DNA from: Saprospiraceae bacterium
Lineage (GTDB): Bacteria > Bacteroidota > Bacteroidia > Chitinophagales > Saprospiraceae
Reading direction: 5' to 3'
NCBI GenBank assembly: GCA_028285085.1
Contig: JANQQI010000055.1
Location: 94,027-158,026 of the forward strand
Length of the DNA: 64,000 bases
The translations under genes and the position numbers were made by a program. Below, piece after piece: positions 19,363-28,408 of this stretch (positions are counted from its first letter, which is position 1; each line of letters begins with the position of its first letter). Under the pieces are notes generated by a model. That model made no database searches. It had not been told where the DNA came from and worked only from the letters and a program-made list of their open reading frames with translations.

Positions 19363-20907
19363 ATGACGGCACTTATTTCGGTTCTATGTATTATTCTGAT
19401 TGCTCTGGTGATCGTGCAGATTGGCCGGGTGACAGAACTTGCGGCTAAGATTAGAGGCGAAGAAGCTGCGCAGCAGGATGCCAACGATCGTAATGCCTGG
19501 ATTTCTTTGGTCTTTATGGTTGTGTTCCTGATCAGCTGTGTAGCATCAGCTTATTATTACAAAAATGATATCCTTTGGTACGGACCGCACGAGTCTGCAT
19601 CTGTCCATGGAGGACAACTAGATTCCTTATTTGACATCACTCTGTTATTTACAGGTATCGTTTTCTTCATTACTCAGATTTTGTTATTCTGGTTTGCTTA
19701 TCGCTATAAGAATGAGCCAGGCCGTAAGGCACTTTATATGCCACACGATAACAAATTGGAGATCATTTGGACCGTTATTCCTGCTGTTGTGATGACCTTC
19801 TTGGTTGTTGGTGGTTTGGATGCATGGAATGAAGTGATGGCGGATGTTCCTGAAGATGCAGTTGCAGGTGAGGATTACATTGAGATCGAGGCTACCGGAA
19901 TGCAGTTCTTGTGGTCGATGCGTTATCCTGGTAAAGACAATCTACTCGGAACCAAGGATTTCCGTAAGATCACTGCTAATAACTCTTTGGGAATTGATTT
20001 TTCTGATCCAAAGAGCTGGGATGATGTCGTTTCATCTGCAGCGGGTGAAGTCATCAAATTACCAATCGGAAAGCAAGTTCGCGTACGTATCACGGCCCGT
20101 GATGTATTGCACAACTTTGATTTACCTCACTTCCGTGTAAAAATGGATGCGATCCCGGGACTACCGACCTATTTCACTTTTACACCATCTATTACTACTG
20201 AAGATTATAGAGCTAAATTGGGTGCTCTGAACAAAGATGGATCACCTAAATATCCTGAATGGCATGAACTGTCGGATCCAACCGATCCTGAAAGTGAACC
20301 ACGTTGGAAAGCTTTCCAATTCGAATTGGCTTGTGCAGAATTGTGCGGTCGTGGTCACTATAGTATGCGTCGTATTGTAGAGGTCGTTTCGGAGGAAGAA
20401 TGGAGAGAGTGGGCGAACAGTCAAACTTCTTTCTACTTTTCTTCAATTCGTGGCTCAGAGGAAGATCCTAACCTAGGTAAATTACTGCCTATCGAAATTC
20501 GCGAGCGTAAAGAAGCGTTCACCACTGCTGTGAAGCGCGCCATCGAATCAACCGAAGAGACGGATAAAGTGCTACGTCTTGAGCACGTTAACTTCGAAAC
20601 GGGGTCTGCTCGATTGACTGCAAATTCACGCTACGAACTTGATAACCTGGTGAGTGTGCTAGACGATTATGAAAATATGACGATTGAGGTAGCCGGTCAT
20701 ACCGATGCGACGGGAGATCCTGAAATGAATATGGAGCTGTCTGACTCGCGCGCGCAGGCTGTATATAACTACTTGACTGGAAAAGGCATTAGTGGTGAGC
20801 GTCTGGTTGCTGTTGGTTATGGCCAAACTCAGCCAATTGACTCCAATGAAACCGAAGAAGGACGTCAGAAGAATCGTAGAACAGAGTTCAAAATTCTTAC
20901 TCAATAA
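19363..20907 (+). CDS. coxB: Cytochrome c oxidase subunit II with C-terminal OmpA-like domain
   Basis: 514 residues. An N-terminal extension has two extra hydrophobic segments (3-20 and 46-66). The usual two subunit II helices follow (about 90-112 and 133-153), then the periplasmic cupredoxin domain with CuA ligands H250 (DVLHNFDLPHF), C324, C328, H332 and M335 (CAELCGRGHYSM). The CuA site is complete, so the protein should accept electrons. After a helical linker (365-400), residues 404-514 form an OmpA/MotB-type peptidoglycan-binding domain (FETGSARLT, AGHTDATGDPEMNMELSDSR, QKNRRTEFKI). Such a fusion would tether the oxidase to the cell wall. It is co-directional with actA-F and coxA. Confidence 0.93.
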   Translation: MTALISVLCIILIALVIVQIGRVTELAAKIRGEEAAQQDANDRNAWISLVFMVVFLISCVASAYYYKNDILWYGPHESASVHGGQLDSLFDITLLFTGIVFFITQILLFWFAYRYKNEPGRKALYMPHDNKLEIIWTVIPAVVMTFLVVGGLDAWNEVMADVPEDAVAGEDYIEIEATGMQFLWSMRYPGKDNLLGTKDFRKITANNSLGIDFSDPKSWDDVVSSAAGEVIKLPIGKQVRVRITARDVLHNFDLPHFRVKMDAIPGLPTYFTFTPSITTEDYRAKLGALNKDGSPKYPEWHELSDPTDPESEPRWKAFQFELACAELCGRGHYSMRRIVEVVSEEEWREWANSQTSFYFSSIRGSEEDPNLGKLLPIEIRERKEAFTTAVKRAIESTEETDKVLRLEHVNFETGSARLTANSRYELDNLVSVLDDYENMTIEVAGHTDATGDPEMNMELSDSRAQAVYNYLTGKGISGERLVAVGYGQTQPIDSNETEEGRQKNRRTEFKILTQ

Positions 20908-20961
20908 ATATAACGTAACGTAGACCTATATTGGCGGAAGCAAATTTAAATTTATCCAATC

Positions 20962-22809
20962 ATGGCAAACATCGCAATTACTTACGACGAAGATATTTTG
21001 ATTAAAGAGCAGGGGTACGATGATCATTTCCATGACCATCACCATGGCGATAAGTATCAATCTAATTTTATCACTCACTATATTTTTACGCAGGATCATA
21101 AGATGATCGCCAAGCAGTTCCTGATTACAGGTATGATCTGGGCAATTATTGGTGCTGCGATGTCTATCGTTTTCCGCTTACAACTTGGTTTTCCTGAGGA
21201 GAGCTTGGCTTGGATCAAGCCATTACTTGGTAAGTGGATCACTGTGAACGAGGCAGGAATCGGTACGTTAGATCCTCAGTTCTATTATGCCTTGGTGACG
21301 ATGCACGGGACCATACTCGTCTTCTTTGTACTGACGGCCGGACTGAGTGGAACATTCAGTAATTTATTGATTCCGTTACAGCTCGGTGCCCGCGATATGG
21401 CTTCTCCATTATTGAATATGATGTCTTACTGGTTCTTCTTCTTAGCTGGTGTCATCATGTTTGCTTCACTGTTTTTGAACACCGGACCCTTTTCGGGGGG
21501 ATGGACCGCCTATCCGCCGCTTAGTGCCTTGCCGCAGGCCTCCTCGGGCTCGGCCGCAGGTATGACCTTATGGGTAGTAAGTTTGGTGATGTTTGTGGTT
21601 TCTGTACTGCTAGGTGGTATCAACTATATTACTACCGTATTGAACTTACGTACCAAAGGAATGAGCATGTGGCGTATGCCATTGACCATCTGGGCCTTCT
21701 TCGTCACAGCAATTATTGGTCTGTTGTCTTTCCCGGTACTAGCTTCTGCGTTCTTCTTAGTGATGTTTGACCGTAGTTTAGGAACAAGCTTCTTCTTAAG
21801 TGATATTTATATTGGTGGTCAAGCACTTGACCACGTTGGTGGTAGCCCGGTATTGTACCAGCACTTGTTCTGGTTCTTGGGACACCCTGAGGTATACATT
21901 ATTATTCTGCCTGCGATGGGACTGGTTTCTGAGGTCATGTCTGTCCATGCGCGTAAGCCTATCTTTGGTTACAAGGCGATGGTTTACTCGATCTTGGCGA
22001 TTGCCTTCTTATCCTTTATCGTTTGGGCACACCACATGTTTATGTCTGGGGTGAATCCATTTATTTCTAACTTCTTCGTAATCTTTACGCTGATTATTGC
22101 GGTACCATCTGCGGTGAAAGTATTTAACTGGATTGCGACTTTATACGGTGGTAATATTCGATTTACCTCCGCGATGTTGTTTGCTATCGGATTCGTATCT
22201 ATGTTTATCTCGGGTGGTTTGACCGGTATTTTCCTCGGTAACTCTGCCATCGATATTCAAATGCACGACACTTATTTCGTAGTAGCTCACTTCCACATCG
22301 TAATGGGTATTGCGGCCTTCTTCGGAATGTTCGCGGGGATATACAACTGGTTCCCGAAAATGTACGGCCGCTTCATGAATGAAACGCTTGGTAAAATCCA
22401 CTTCTGGGGAACATTGATCGGTGCCTACGCGATCTTCTGGCCTATGCACTACCTTGGATTAGCGGGTGTACCTCGCCGTTACTACAGTTTCGAGACTTTC
22501 GATGCCTTTGCGCACTTCGATGCCATGAATAAGTTTATTACCATTGCTGCGATTGTGGTTTTTGCCCTTCAGCTGTTATTTGTGATTAATTTCTTCTACA
22601 GCATCTGGTACGGTAAGCGTCAGACGACCAAAAATCCATGGAAAGCAACTACGCTTGAATGGACAACACCAATCGATGCAGGTCACGGCAACTGGCCAGG
22701 TAATTTACCTGTGGTTCACCGTTGGGCATATGATTATGGTAAGGATGGGAATGATTTCATTCCGCAATATGTGCCTATTGACGAGAATGAATCTAAAGAC
22801 GAACATTAG
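20962..22809 (+). CDS. coxA: Cytochrome c oxidase subunit I
   Basis: 615 residues, at least 12 helices; catalytic heme-copper subunit that reduces oxygen and pumps protons. Visible signatures: the low-spin heme His in MHGTILVFFVLTAG (about 114-127), the cross-linked CuB His-Tyr in HPEVYIIILPAMG (about 309-321), the CuB pair WAHHMFMSG and the heme ligands HDTYFVVAHFHIVMG (about 434-448). The His/Asp-rich cytoplasmic N-terminus (DDHFHDHHHGDKYQ) is unusual and may bind metal. Follows coxB by 54 bases. Confidence 0.97.
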   Translation: MANIAITYDEDILIKEQGYDDHFHDHHHGDKYQSNFITHYIFTQDHKMIAKQFLITGMIWAIIGAAMSIVFRLQLGFPEESLAWIKPLLGKWITVNEAGIGTLDPQFYYALVTMHGTILVFFVLTAGLSGTFSNLLIPLQLGARDMASPLLNMMSYWFFFLAGVIMFASLFLNTGPFSGGWTAYPPLSALPQASSGSAAGMTLWVVSLVMFVVSVLLGGINYITTVLNLRTKGMSMWRMPLTIWAFFVTAIIGLLSFPVLASAFFLVMFDRSLGTSFFLSDIYIGGQALDHVGGSPVLYQHLFWFLGHPEVYIIILPAMGLVSEVMSVHARKPIFGYKAMVYSILAIAFLSFIVWAHHMFMSGVNPFISNFFVIFTLIIAVPSAVKVFNWIATLYGGNIRFTSAMLFAIGFVSMFISGGLTGIFLGNSAIDIQMHDTYFVVAHFHIVMGIAAFFGMFAGIYNWFPKMYGRFMNETLGKIHFWGTLIGAYAIFWPMHYLGLAGVPRRYYSFETFDAFAHFDAMNKFITIAAIVVFALQLLFVINFFYSIWYGKRQTTKNPWKATTLEWTTPIDAGHGNWPGNLPVVHRWAYDYGKDGNDFIPQYVPIDENESKDEH

Positions 22810-22850
22810 ACGCTTTTATAGCTTCGAAAATATTTAAAGAACAGTAATTA

Positions 22851-23747
22851 GTGTACACAAAAGTAGCAGCACGCGATCAAGTTAGTCCTTCAATTCGGCA
22901 AAAGTTAGCTGATTATGGGACGCTCGTTAAGTTCCGACTTAATGTTCTGGTGGTCTTTTCCGCGGTCATGGCTTATATGATTGCTGGTGACCGTATCAAC
23001 TGGATAGGCGCTTTGGTCTTGGGACTTGGAGGCTTCTTGGTAACCGGTGCTGCAAATGCTTTAAATCAAGTTTTGGAGCGCGATACCGATAGCCTGATGA
23101 AGCGCACCGAAAATCGACCAATCGCAACTGGTCGGATGTCGGTTTCAGAAGGGGTAATGGCTGCTGGATTCATGAGCTTATTTGGCATCTTACTGCTGAG
23201 TATGTTTAACCCGTGGGCAGCGCTGCTCGGTACGATCTCTTTGATTATTTATGCCTTTGTGTACACGCCGATGAAAAAAGTCAGCTCATTAGCAGTGCTG
23301 GTCGGGGCTATCCCCGGAGCATTGCCGATGATGATTGGCTGTGTGGCAATTGAAGGAGAACTGACGATGCTGGCCATCGCGCTATTTGCTATCCAGTTCT
23401 TCTGGCAGTTTCCCCACTTTTGGGCGATTGCTTGGTTAGCTTTTGAAGATTACTCTAAAGCGGGTTTTCACTTGCTGCCATCTGAACGCGGTGTACGCAA
23501 TAATAATGCTGGTTTGCAATCCTTTTATTATACTTTGCTATTGCTTCCGGCAAGTCTATTGCCGATGTTTTTAGGACAAACCGGGATTATTTCTACTATC
23601 GTTGTAATAATGGCGGGTGCCTACTATGGTTGGTGCGCTTGGCGCTTTTACAGAGAGGAGACGCGGGCTACGGCACGTCGCTTAATGTTCTGTTCTTTTA
23701 TTTATTTGCCAGTGGTTTTATTTGCCTTATTTTTTGATAAAATATAA
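22851..23747 (+). CDS. ctaB: Heme O synthase (protoheme IX farnesyltransferase)
   Basis: 298 residues with about nine helices, starting at a GTG. UbiA-family motif NALNQVLERDTDSLMKRT followed by ENRPIATGR (about 63-90) gives the first aspartate-rich site; the second is in AFEDYSKAG. Makes heme O for the oxidase encoded around it. It ends only 5 bases before the next gene, so translation is likely coupled. Confidence 0.95.
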   Translation: MYTKVAARDQVSPSIRQKLADYGTLVKFRLNVLVVFSAVMAYMIAGDRINWIGALVLGLGGFLVTGAANALNQVLERDTDSLMKRTENRPIATGRMSVSEGVMAAGFMSLFGILLLSMFNPWAALLGTISLIIYAFVYTPMKKVSSLAVLVGAIPGALPMMIGCVAIEGELTMLAIALFAIQFFWQFPHFWAIAWLAFEDYSKAGFHLLPSERGVRNNNAGLQSFYYTLLLLPASLLPMFLGQTGIISTIVVIMAGAYYGWCAWRFYREETRATARRLMFCSFIYLPVVLFALFFDKI

Positions 23748-23752
23748 GTGAG

Positions 23753-24337
23753 ATGAATGTGGCATTGACGACGAATAATACTAGAAGAAATAAGATTCAT
23801 CCTCAGAAGTTTGCCCTTTGGGTAGGATGTGCGAGTATGACCATGATGTTTATGGCTTTCACCAGTGCCTACATTGTTCGTCAGGCAGGAGGGGATTGGC
23901 TAGAATTCATCATGCCGAATATTTTTCTAGTGAGCACCGGAGTATTACTTTTAAGTAGCATCAGTTTACATGCCTCTTTTATTTCTTTCAAAAAAGGAAA
24001 TGAGCAGCTGTATAAAGGCCTGATGATTACCACTTTTATTCTGGGAGCGACATTTTTGGTATTACAATATCAGGGCTGGTCGGCCCTTTATGACATTGGG
24101 GTAGTGTTTGATGGTAATCCATCCGGCTCCTTTGTTTATGTTATTTCAGGTTTTCACGCAGCGCATTTGCTGGCGGGATTGGCGGTTTTAACCGTTGCTT
24201 TGATTCATGCATTTGCCTTGCCGTTTAAACTGACGCCAAAACGAAAGCTACGTTTTGAATTGACGTTGACTTTTTGGCATTTTTTGGATTTTCTGTGGAT
24301 CTATTTGATCACGTTTATATTACTACAACAATCATAG
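23753..24337 (+). CDS. coxC: Cytochrome c oxidase subunit III (short form)
   Basis: 194 residues with five helices, the short heme-copper subunit III. Conserved blocks are GFHAAHLLAGLAVL (about 131-144) and LTFWHFLDFLWIYLITFILL (173-192). One of three subunit III paralogues in the window; it is very similar in plan to the gene at 46544. Tightly spaced behind ctaB. Confidence 0.92.
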   Translation: MNVALTTNNTRRNKIHPQKFALWVGCASMTMMFMAFTSAYIVRQAGGDWLEFIMPNIFLVSTGVLLLSSISLHASFISFKKGNEQLYKGLMITTFILGATFLVLQYQGWSALYDIGVVFDGNPSGSFVYVISGFHAAHLLAGLAVLTVALIHAFALPFKLTPKRKLRFELTLTFWHFLDFLWIYLITFILLQQS

Positions 24338-24395
24338 AGTAGTTATTATTTCAATTACAAACAAAGACATTAGATAGTCTTAAACTAAATCAAGA

Positions 24396-25442
24396 ATGGC
24401 TACAGACACCGTTTTACACGATGAAACTTTAGAGCAAAAAGGCGCTTGGGACGGCGGGAAAAAGCCTTTTAAGGCGAGTTATGGGAAATTGATGATGTGG
24501 TATTTCCTGCTTTCGGATGCTTTTACCTTTGCAGGATTTCTAATTGCCTATGGTGCCCTACGTTTCAGTATGCCAACTTGGCCCGTACCGGATTTCGTAT
24601 TTGCGAAAGCACCTTTCTTACACGGCGAGTGGCCCCTCATTTTCGTAACCTTTATGACGTTCGTCCTGATCATCAGTTCGGTGACTATGGTAAGAGCGGT
24701 GCAGGAAGGGCATCGGGAAAATAAAAATGGCGTTGTTTTTTGGATGCTATTGACAGTAGTTGGTGGTGCGGGGTTCTTGGGCTGTCAGGCTTGGGAGTGG
24801 AATACCCTGATTGCTGCGGAAGGCATGACCGTTACAACTAATCCTTTTTCTAATCATACCGAAGGCGGTATCTATGTTACCGGTGAAGAAATGGAAAGCA
24901 AGGGCTTCAAAAAAGTAGTCGTTGGCGGTGATGACCATCATGGGGACGACCACGGTGGAGGACACAGTGAAGGCCATGGAGATGAGGCGCACGGACACGG
25001 TGGAGATCACCATAGTATTACCTACTATCTTGCCCCAGATACTGAGGACATTCCCGAAAATCGTTATTTCGTTAAGAGTGATCACGAAGGTGTGGTGAAA
25101 GCTGGCGAGGAATTCTCTGAAGGTAGCCCTTATCTGATCACTTTTGGACATGGCTCACACATGTACGAATATGGTGCTTATACTACGCCAGAAGATGGTC
25201 AAATTAAAAAGGAAGAATTTGGTCCTAAGGCCTTTGGTGCCTTGTTTTTCTTTATCACAGGCTTCCACGGCTTCCACGTATTATCCGGGGTAGCGTTCTT
25301 ACTCGTGATTCTGATTAATGTGGCTAGTGGCTTGTACGTCAAGCGTAAAAATGGCTACGAAATGGTGGAGAAAATTGGATTGTACTGGCACTTTGTAGAT
25401 TTGGTGTGGGTATTCGTATTCCTTGTATTCTACCTATTGTAA
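24396..25442 (+). CDS. Cytochrome c oxidase subunit III with histidine-rich insertion
   Basis: 348 residues. The N-terminal three helices (to about residue 135) and C-terminal helices (GALFFFITGFHGFHVLSG and GLYWHFVDLVWVFVFLVFYL) are those of subunit III. Between them lies a soluble insertion of about 120 residues whose centre is very rich in His, Gly and Asp (DDHHGDDHGGGHSEGHGDE), suggestive of a copper- or zinc-binding loop. Follows the short subunit III by 58 bases and precedes subunit IV. Which of the two is in the mature oxidase is not known. Confidence 0.9.
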   Translation: MATDTVLHDETLEQKGAWDGGKKPFKASYGKLMMWYFLLSDAFTFAGFLIAYGALRFSMPTWPVPDFVFAKAPFLHGEWPLIFVTFMTFVLIISSVTMVRAVQEGHRENKNGVVFWMLLTVVGGAGFLGCQAWEWNTLIAAEGMTVTTNPFSNHTEGGIYVTGEEMESKGFKKVVVGGDDHHGDDHGGGHSEGHGDEAHGHGGDHHSITYYLAPDTEDIPENRYFVKSDHEGVVKAGEEFSEGSPYLITFGHGSHMYEYGAYTTPEDGQIKKEEFGPKAFGALFFFITGFHGFHVLSGVAFLLVILINVASGLYVKRKNGYEMVEKIGLYWHFVDLVWVFVFLVFYLL

Positions 25443-25477
25443 AAAATCAATTAGACCATTCTTAAATTACTTATATC

Positions 25478-25879
25478 ATGGGATTATCCTACGAAGAATC
25501 AAAAAAAGTTGTTTTTAAAGGACTCATTCTGTTGGGTGTAGTGACGATTGTGGAAGTATTGATCGCACTGGTTGGAAACGGCCACGTTATTGAAGGATTC
25601 ACTTTACCGCGCATCATCATGTATCCACTCATGATTGGTTTGAGTCTTTATAAAGCCTATTTCATCGTCTACGAATTCATGCACATGCGCTATGAAGTGA
25701 AAGGTTTGGCGATGAGTGTTTTGCTACCTACTTTGCTTTTGGTTTGGGCTATCGTTGCCTTTTTCCAGGAAGGAAGTTCTTGGAACCAGCGCCGTGAGCA
25801 AATTAAGGAAAAAGATAAGATAGAGCTAGAGGGGCAGACTGGCATGTTGTTGCCACCTGCAACTAAAGATATGCAGTAA
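25478..25879 (+). CDS. Cytochrome c oxidase subunit IV
   Basis: 133 residues with three helices (about 13-33, 44-65 and 77-97) and a short polar C-terminus; prokaryotic subunit IV family (CyoD/CtaF-like). FIVYEFMHMRYEVKGL is the family block. Last gene of the respiratory block before the terminator at 25964. Confidence 0.88.
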   Translation: MGLSYEESKKVVFKGLILLGVVTIVEVLIALVGNGHVIEGFTLPRIIMYPLMIGLSLYKAYFIVYEFMHMRYEVKGLAMSVLLPTLLLVWAIVAFFQEGSSWNQRREQIKEKDKIELEGQTGMLLPPATKDMQ

Positions 25880-25963
25880 TCACAGTAAATATTCTATACC
25901 GACTTTTGAGAGAATAAGGTAAAAGAAATTTACGGGCTGCAACGAAAAATATACTGAATGATG

Positions 25964-25990
25964 AGGCGAGACGTAACAATCTCGCCTTTT
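25964..25990 (+). terminator. Intrinsic terminator of the act-cox operon
   Basis: Perfect 8-bp stem AGGCGAGA / TCTCGCCT (25964-25971 with 25980-25987), 8-base loop, then TTTT. Confidence 0.88.
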
Positions 25991-26139
25991 CTATAGCTAG
26001 AACTAAGGTTAGATTGTAACGGCATTGTCAACTTTCTAAATGGCCCTCAACTACTTTAGTGCTGTGCCGTTTTAGTAGTAATTTAGCGATACAAAGCAGA
26101 AGGAGAAGACAAAACCCTCCATATGTTAAATTGGCATCA

Positions 26140-26823
26140 ATGAGCAAGAATAAAAATTCATATTGGAAAGCAGCGGCCCTACTCCTTTTCTTGATTGGGC
26201 TTCCTTTGGGGTCTTGGTATTACCTTCGAGCTGGTTACAATTACCAAAAGCAATTAATGGAAGATTTACGCGATTACGGTCAGATCAATAACGTAAATCT
26301 TAAAGTAGAAAACCAGTCTCGGGATACCATGGCCTACCAAGATTTCCACGGTAAATTTTTGGTAGCCACTTTCACCAGCCCACAAGCCGCTAGTTATAGC
26401 AAGATTCGTGATTACCAGCGTAAAATCTGGGATCAGTTTCACGACCACGATAGCTTGGTTATCCTGAGCCATAGCTTGCATTCCAAGCCATTGGAAATCA
26501 TTGATCTGGGAAAAGAACATACTAAGGACCAAGCCCAGTTACAGTACGTCAACAGCAGTCCCTCCGGCATGAAGCAGTTGCTAAAGCATTATGGTGTGCC
26601 ACAAATTGAAGCGGATAGTCGGGATTCTATTATTGTCCAAACCGTTCAATCGGTCCCCGTTGACTATCCCTACTTTGTGCTGGTTGATAGTAAGGGAAGT
26701 ATTAAAAATTATTATGATGTGAATAACCACCAATCGGTGAGTCGATTAGTGGAACATTTGGCTTTGGTACTACCACGTAAGAAGCGAGAAAAAGCGGTAG
26801 TAAAACGCAAAAAAGAGAAATAG
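26140..26823 (+). CDS. SCO1/SenC-like protein without the copper-binding cysteines
   Basis: 227 residues from the ATG at 26140, chosen because the N-terminal anchor (SYWKAAALLLFLIGLPLG) follows it directly. The rest resembles the thioredoxin fold of SCO proteins, including the final YFVLVDSKGSIKNYYDVN block. SCO proteins normally have a CxxxC pair and a later His for CuA assembly. Here the corresponding loop reads TFTSPQAASYS (about 78-88) with no cysteine, and the His before the last strand is also missing. Its place directly after the oxidase operon and before a DUF420 gene argues for an oxidase-assembly role, but not by direct copper transfer. The C-terminus is very basic. Confidence 0.75.
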   Translation: MSKNKNSYWKAAALLLFLIGLPLGSWYYLRAGYNYQKQLMEDLRDYGQINNVNLKVENQSRDTMAYQDFHGKFLVATFTSPQAASYSKIRDYQRKIWDQFHDHDSLVILSHSLHSKPLEIIDLGKEHTKDQAQLQYVNSSPSGMKQLLKHYGVPQIEADSRDSIIVQTVQSVPVDYPYFVLVDSKGSIKNYYDVNNHQSVSRLVEHLALVLPRKKREKAVVKRKKEK

Positions 26824-26825
26824 AT

Positions 26826-27362
26826 ATGGACGCCAATCTTCAACTGGCCAAAAAGTTAAATCGATTAGCCTGGGTTGTAACGATAGTTGTGCTATTGCTG
26901 GTAGGACTCATGCGTCGCGTTAAGATTCCACTGCCCGACGGTTGGGACTTTGGATTCTTACCACCGGTTCATGCTACACTTAATGCGTTGACGGCGGTGG
27001 TATTGATCATCGCGTATTACTTCATCCGCCGTAAGCAAGTTGAGAATCACCGTCGTGCAATTTATGTAGCGATGGGATTATCAGTTCTTTTTCTACTATC
27101 CTACGTCACCTATCACTTCACCACGCCAGAAACGCTGTATTGCGGTGAAGGCAATATTCGTATTCTGTATTTCATCTTATTGATTACGCATATCGTTTTG
27201 GCGGCCCTCATTTTGCCTTTTATCCTGTTCACTTTTATCCGAGCGTATACAGGACAAATTGAGCGGCATCGGAAAATGGCACGTTGGGTTTTTCCATTGT
27301 GGCTTTATGTAGCGATTACGGGGCCGATCTGCTATCTGATGCTCATGCCTTGCTATAACTAG
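26826..27362 (+). CDS. DUF420 membrane protein, probable oxidase assembly factor (CtaM-like)
   Basis: 178 residues with five hydrophobic segments. DUF420 hallmarks include FLPPVHATLNALTAVVLIIA (about 44-63), SYVTYHFTTPETLYCG and THIVLAALILPFILFT. Members of this family (CtaM of Firmicutes) are needed for heme-A-type oxidases. It starts 2 bases after the stop of the SCO-like gene, so the two are co-translated. Confidence 0.88.
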   Translation: MDANLQLAKKLNRLAWVVTIVVLLLVGLMRRVKIPLPDGWDFGFLPPVHATLNALTAVVLIIAYYFIRRKQVENHRRAIYVAMGLSVLFLLSYVTYHFTTPETLYCGEGNIRILYFILLITHIVLAALILPFILFTFIRAYTGQIERHRKMARWVFPLWLYVAITGPICYLMLMPCYN

Positions 27363-27393
27363 GTCAAGGCATCGTCAAAGAATAGCTACAAGC

Positions 27394-27424
27394 TTGAATT
27401 GCACTTGATTTGATTGTATTTTTG
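27394..27424 (+). promoter_or_regulatory. Promoter of the small CxxC membrane protein gene
   Basis: TTG at 27394-27396, a 20-base spacer and TATTTTTG at 27417-27424. The predicted start is 8-12 bases before the ATG at 27440, giving a very short 5' leader. Confidence 0.65.
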
Positions 27425-27439
27425 TAAAAAAGTAACACG

Positions 27440-27673
27440 ATGAAAAAAGTCTGGATAAAATGGAGTTTGGTCGTATTACTGTTCGTTACTGCGGCGAGCA
27501 TACAACCCGAGCCAGTAGCGGCACAATGTTCTATGTGTCGGATGGCTACTGAAAAGGGAGGAGAGGAGACCAAAGGCATCAATAACGGCATCCTCTATAT
27601 GCTGGGTATGCCTTATTTCATCGTGGGGGCCATTGGCTATGTCTGGTGGCGTAATCGACGCAAAGAGGAGTAA
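27440..27673 (+). CDS. Small membrane protein with CSMCR motif
   Basis: 77 residues. The N-terminal hydrophobic segment (about 8-20) looks like a signal peptide and is followed by AAQCSMCRMATEKG, then a second helix (about 52-71) and a basic end (WWRNRRKEE). The CxxC just outside the membrane suggests a redox or copper role. Position next to the oxidase-assembly genes supports that, but it is inference. It has its own consensus promoter. Confidence 0.8.
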   Translation: MKKVWIKWSLVVLLFVTAASIQPEPVAAQCSMCRMATEKGGEETKGINNGILYMLGMPYFIVGAIGYVWWRNRRKEE

Positions 27674-27694
27674 TCATTCTTAAATACTCTTTTC

Positions 27695-28393
27695 CTACAC
27701 AAAATCTGAGATTAGTTTTTTTACTACCATCGGTAAGCCTACTGTTGCAGGCTCTTCAACGACGTGTAAATTGCCGCTTCGCGATAACTCGTAGTTAATA
27801 GAGGGCCTTGGATCAACGTAGTAAACTGGAATGTTGGCTGGGGCGTAATCGACTAAACCCGCCGCGGGGTATACCTGCATCGAGGTGCCAACGATGATTA
27901 CTGCATCTGCTTGTGTAGTGATCTCGGCAGCTCGACTCAATTCCGGTACCATTTCTCCAAACCAAACGATGTGGGGCCGTAATTGAGCACCTTTATCACA
28001 TTTGTCACCTAATAAGATATCACCATTGATGGGATAGACAAGTGATTCGTCGATTGTACTTCGGGCTTTGCGTAGCTCACCGTGGAGATGAATAATATTC
28101 GAGCTACCCGCCCGCTCGTGCAGATCATCTACATTTTGAGTAATCACCCAAACATCGAAGTTTTGCTCTAATTCGACCAAGCTCAAATGACCAAGATTGG
28201 GCGCAACTTCGTTAAGCTGTCTACGGCGTTGGTTATAAAAATCAAGGACTAATTCCCGATTTCGGCGCCAACCCTCCGGGGAGGCCACTTCCATTACATC
28301 GTGCCCTTCCCAAAGCCCATTGGCATCCCGGAAAGTCTTTATGCCACTTTCGGCACTGATTCCAGCACCGCTCATCACGACTATCTTTTTCAT
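27695..28393 (-). CDS. cobB: NAD-dependent protein deacylase, sirtuin family
   Basis: About 232 residues from the ATG at 28393 (a TTG nine bases upstream is less likely). NAD-binding motif MSGAGISAESGIKTFRD (7-23), catalytic QNVDDLHERAG with HLHGEL, then VWFGEMVPE and VGTSMQVYPAAGL. The zinc-binding cysteines of class II/III sirtuins are not present: the region after the HGEL motif has only one Cys (LGDKCDKG). This is common for the short CobB type in this phylum. Last in a minus-strand cluster with a cupin and an NAD(P)HX-repair enzyme. Confidence 0.9.
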   Translation of the reverse strand: MKKIVVMSGAGISAESGIKTFRDANGLWEGHDVMEVASPEGWRRNRELVLDFYNQRRRQLNEVAPNLGHLSLVELEQNFDVWVITQNVDDLHERAGSSNIIHLHGELRKARSTIDESLVYPINGDILLGDKCDKGAQLRPHIVWFGEMVPELSRAAEITTQADAVIIVGTSMQVYPAAGLVDYAPANIPVYYVDPRPSINYELSRSGNLHVVEEPATVGLPMVVKKLISDFV

Positions 28394-28408
28394 GGTATTC
28401 AATTTGGA

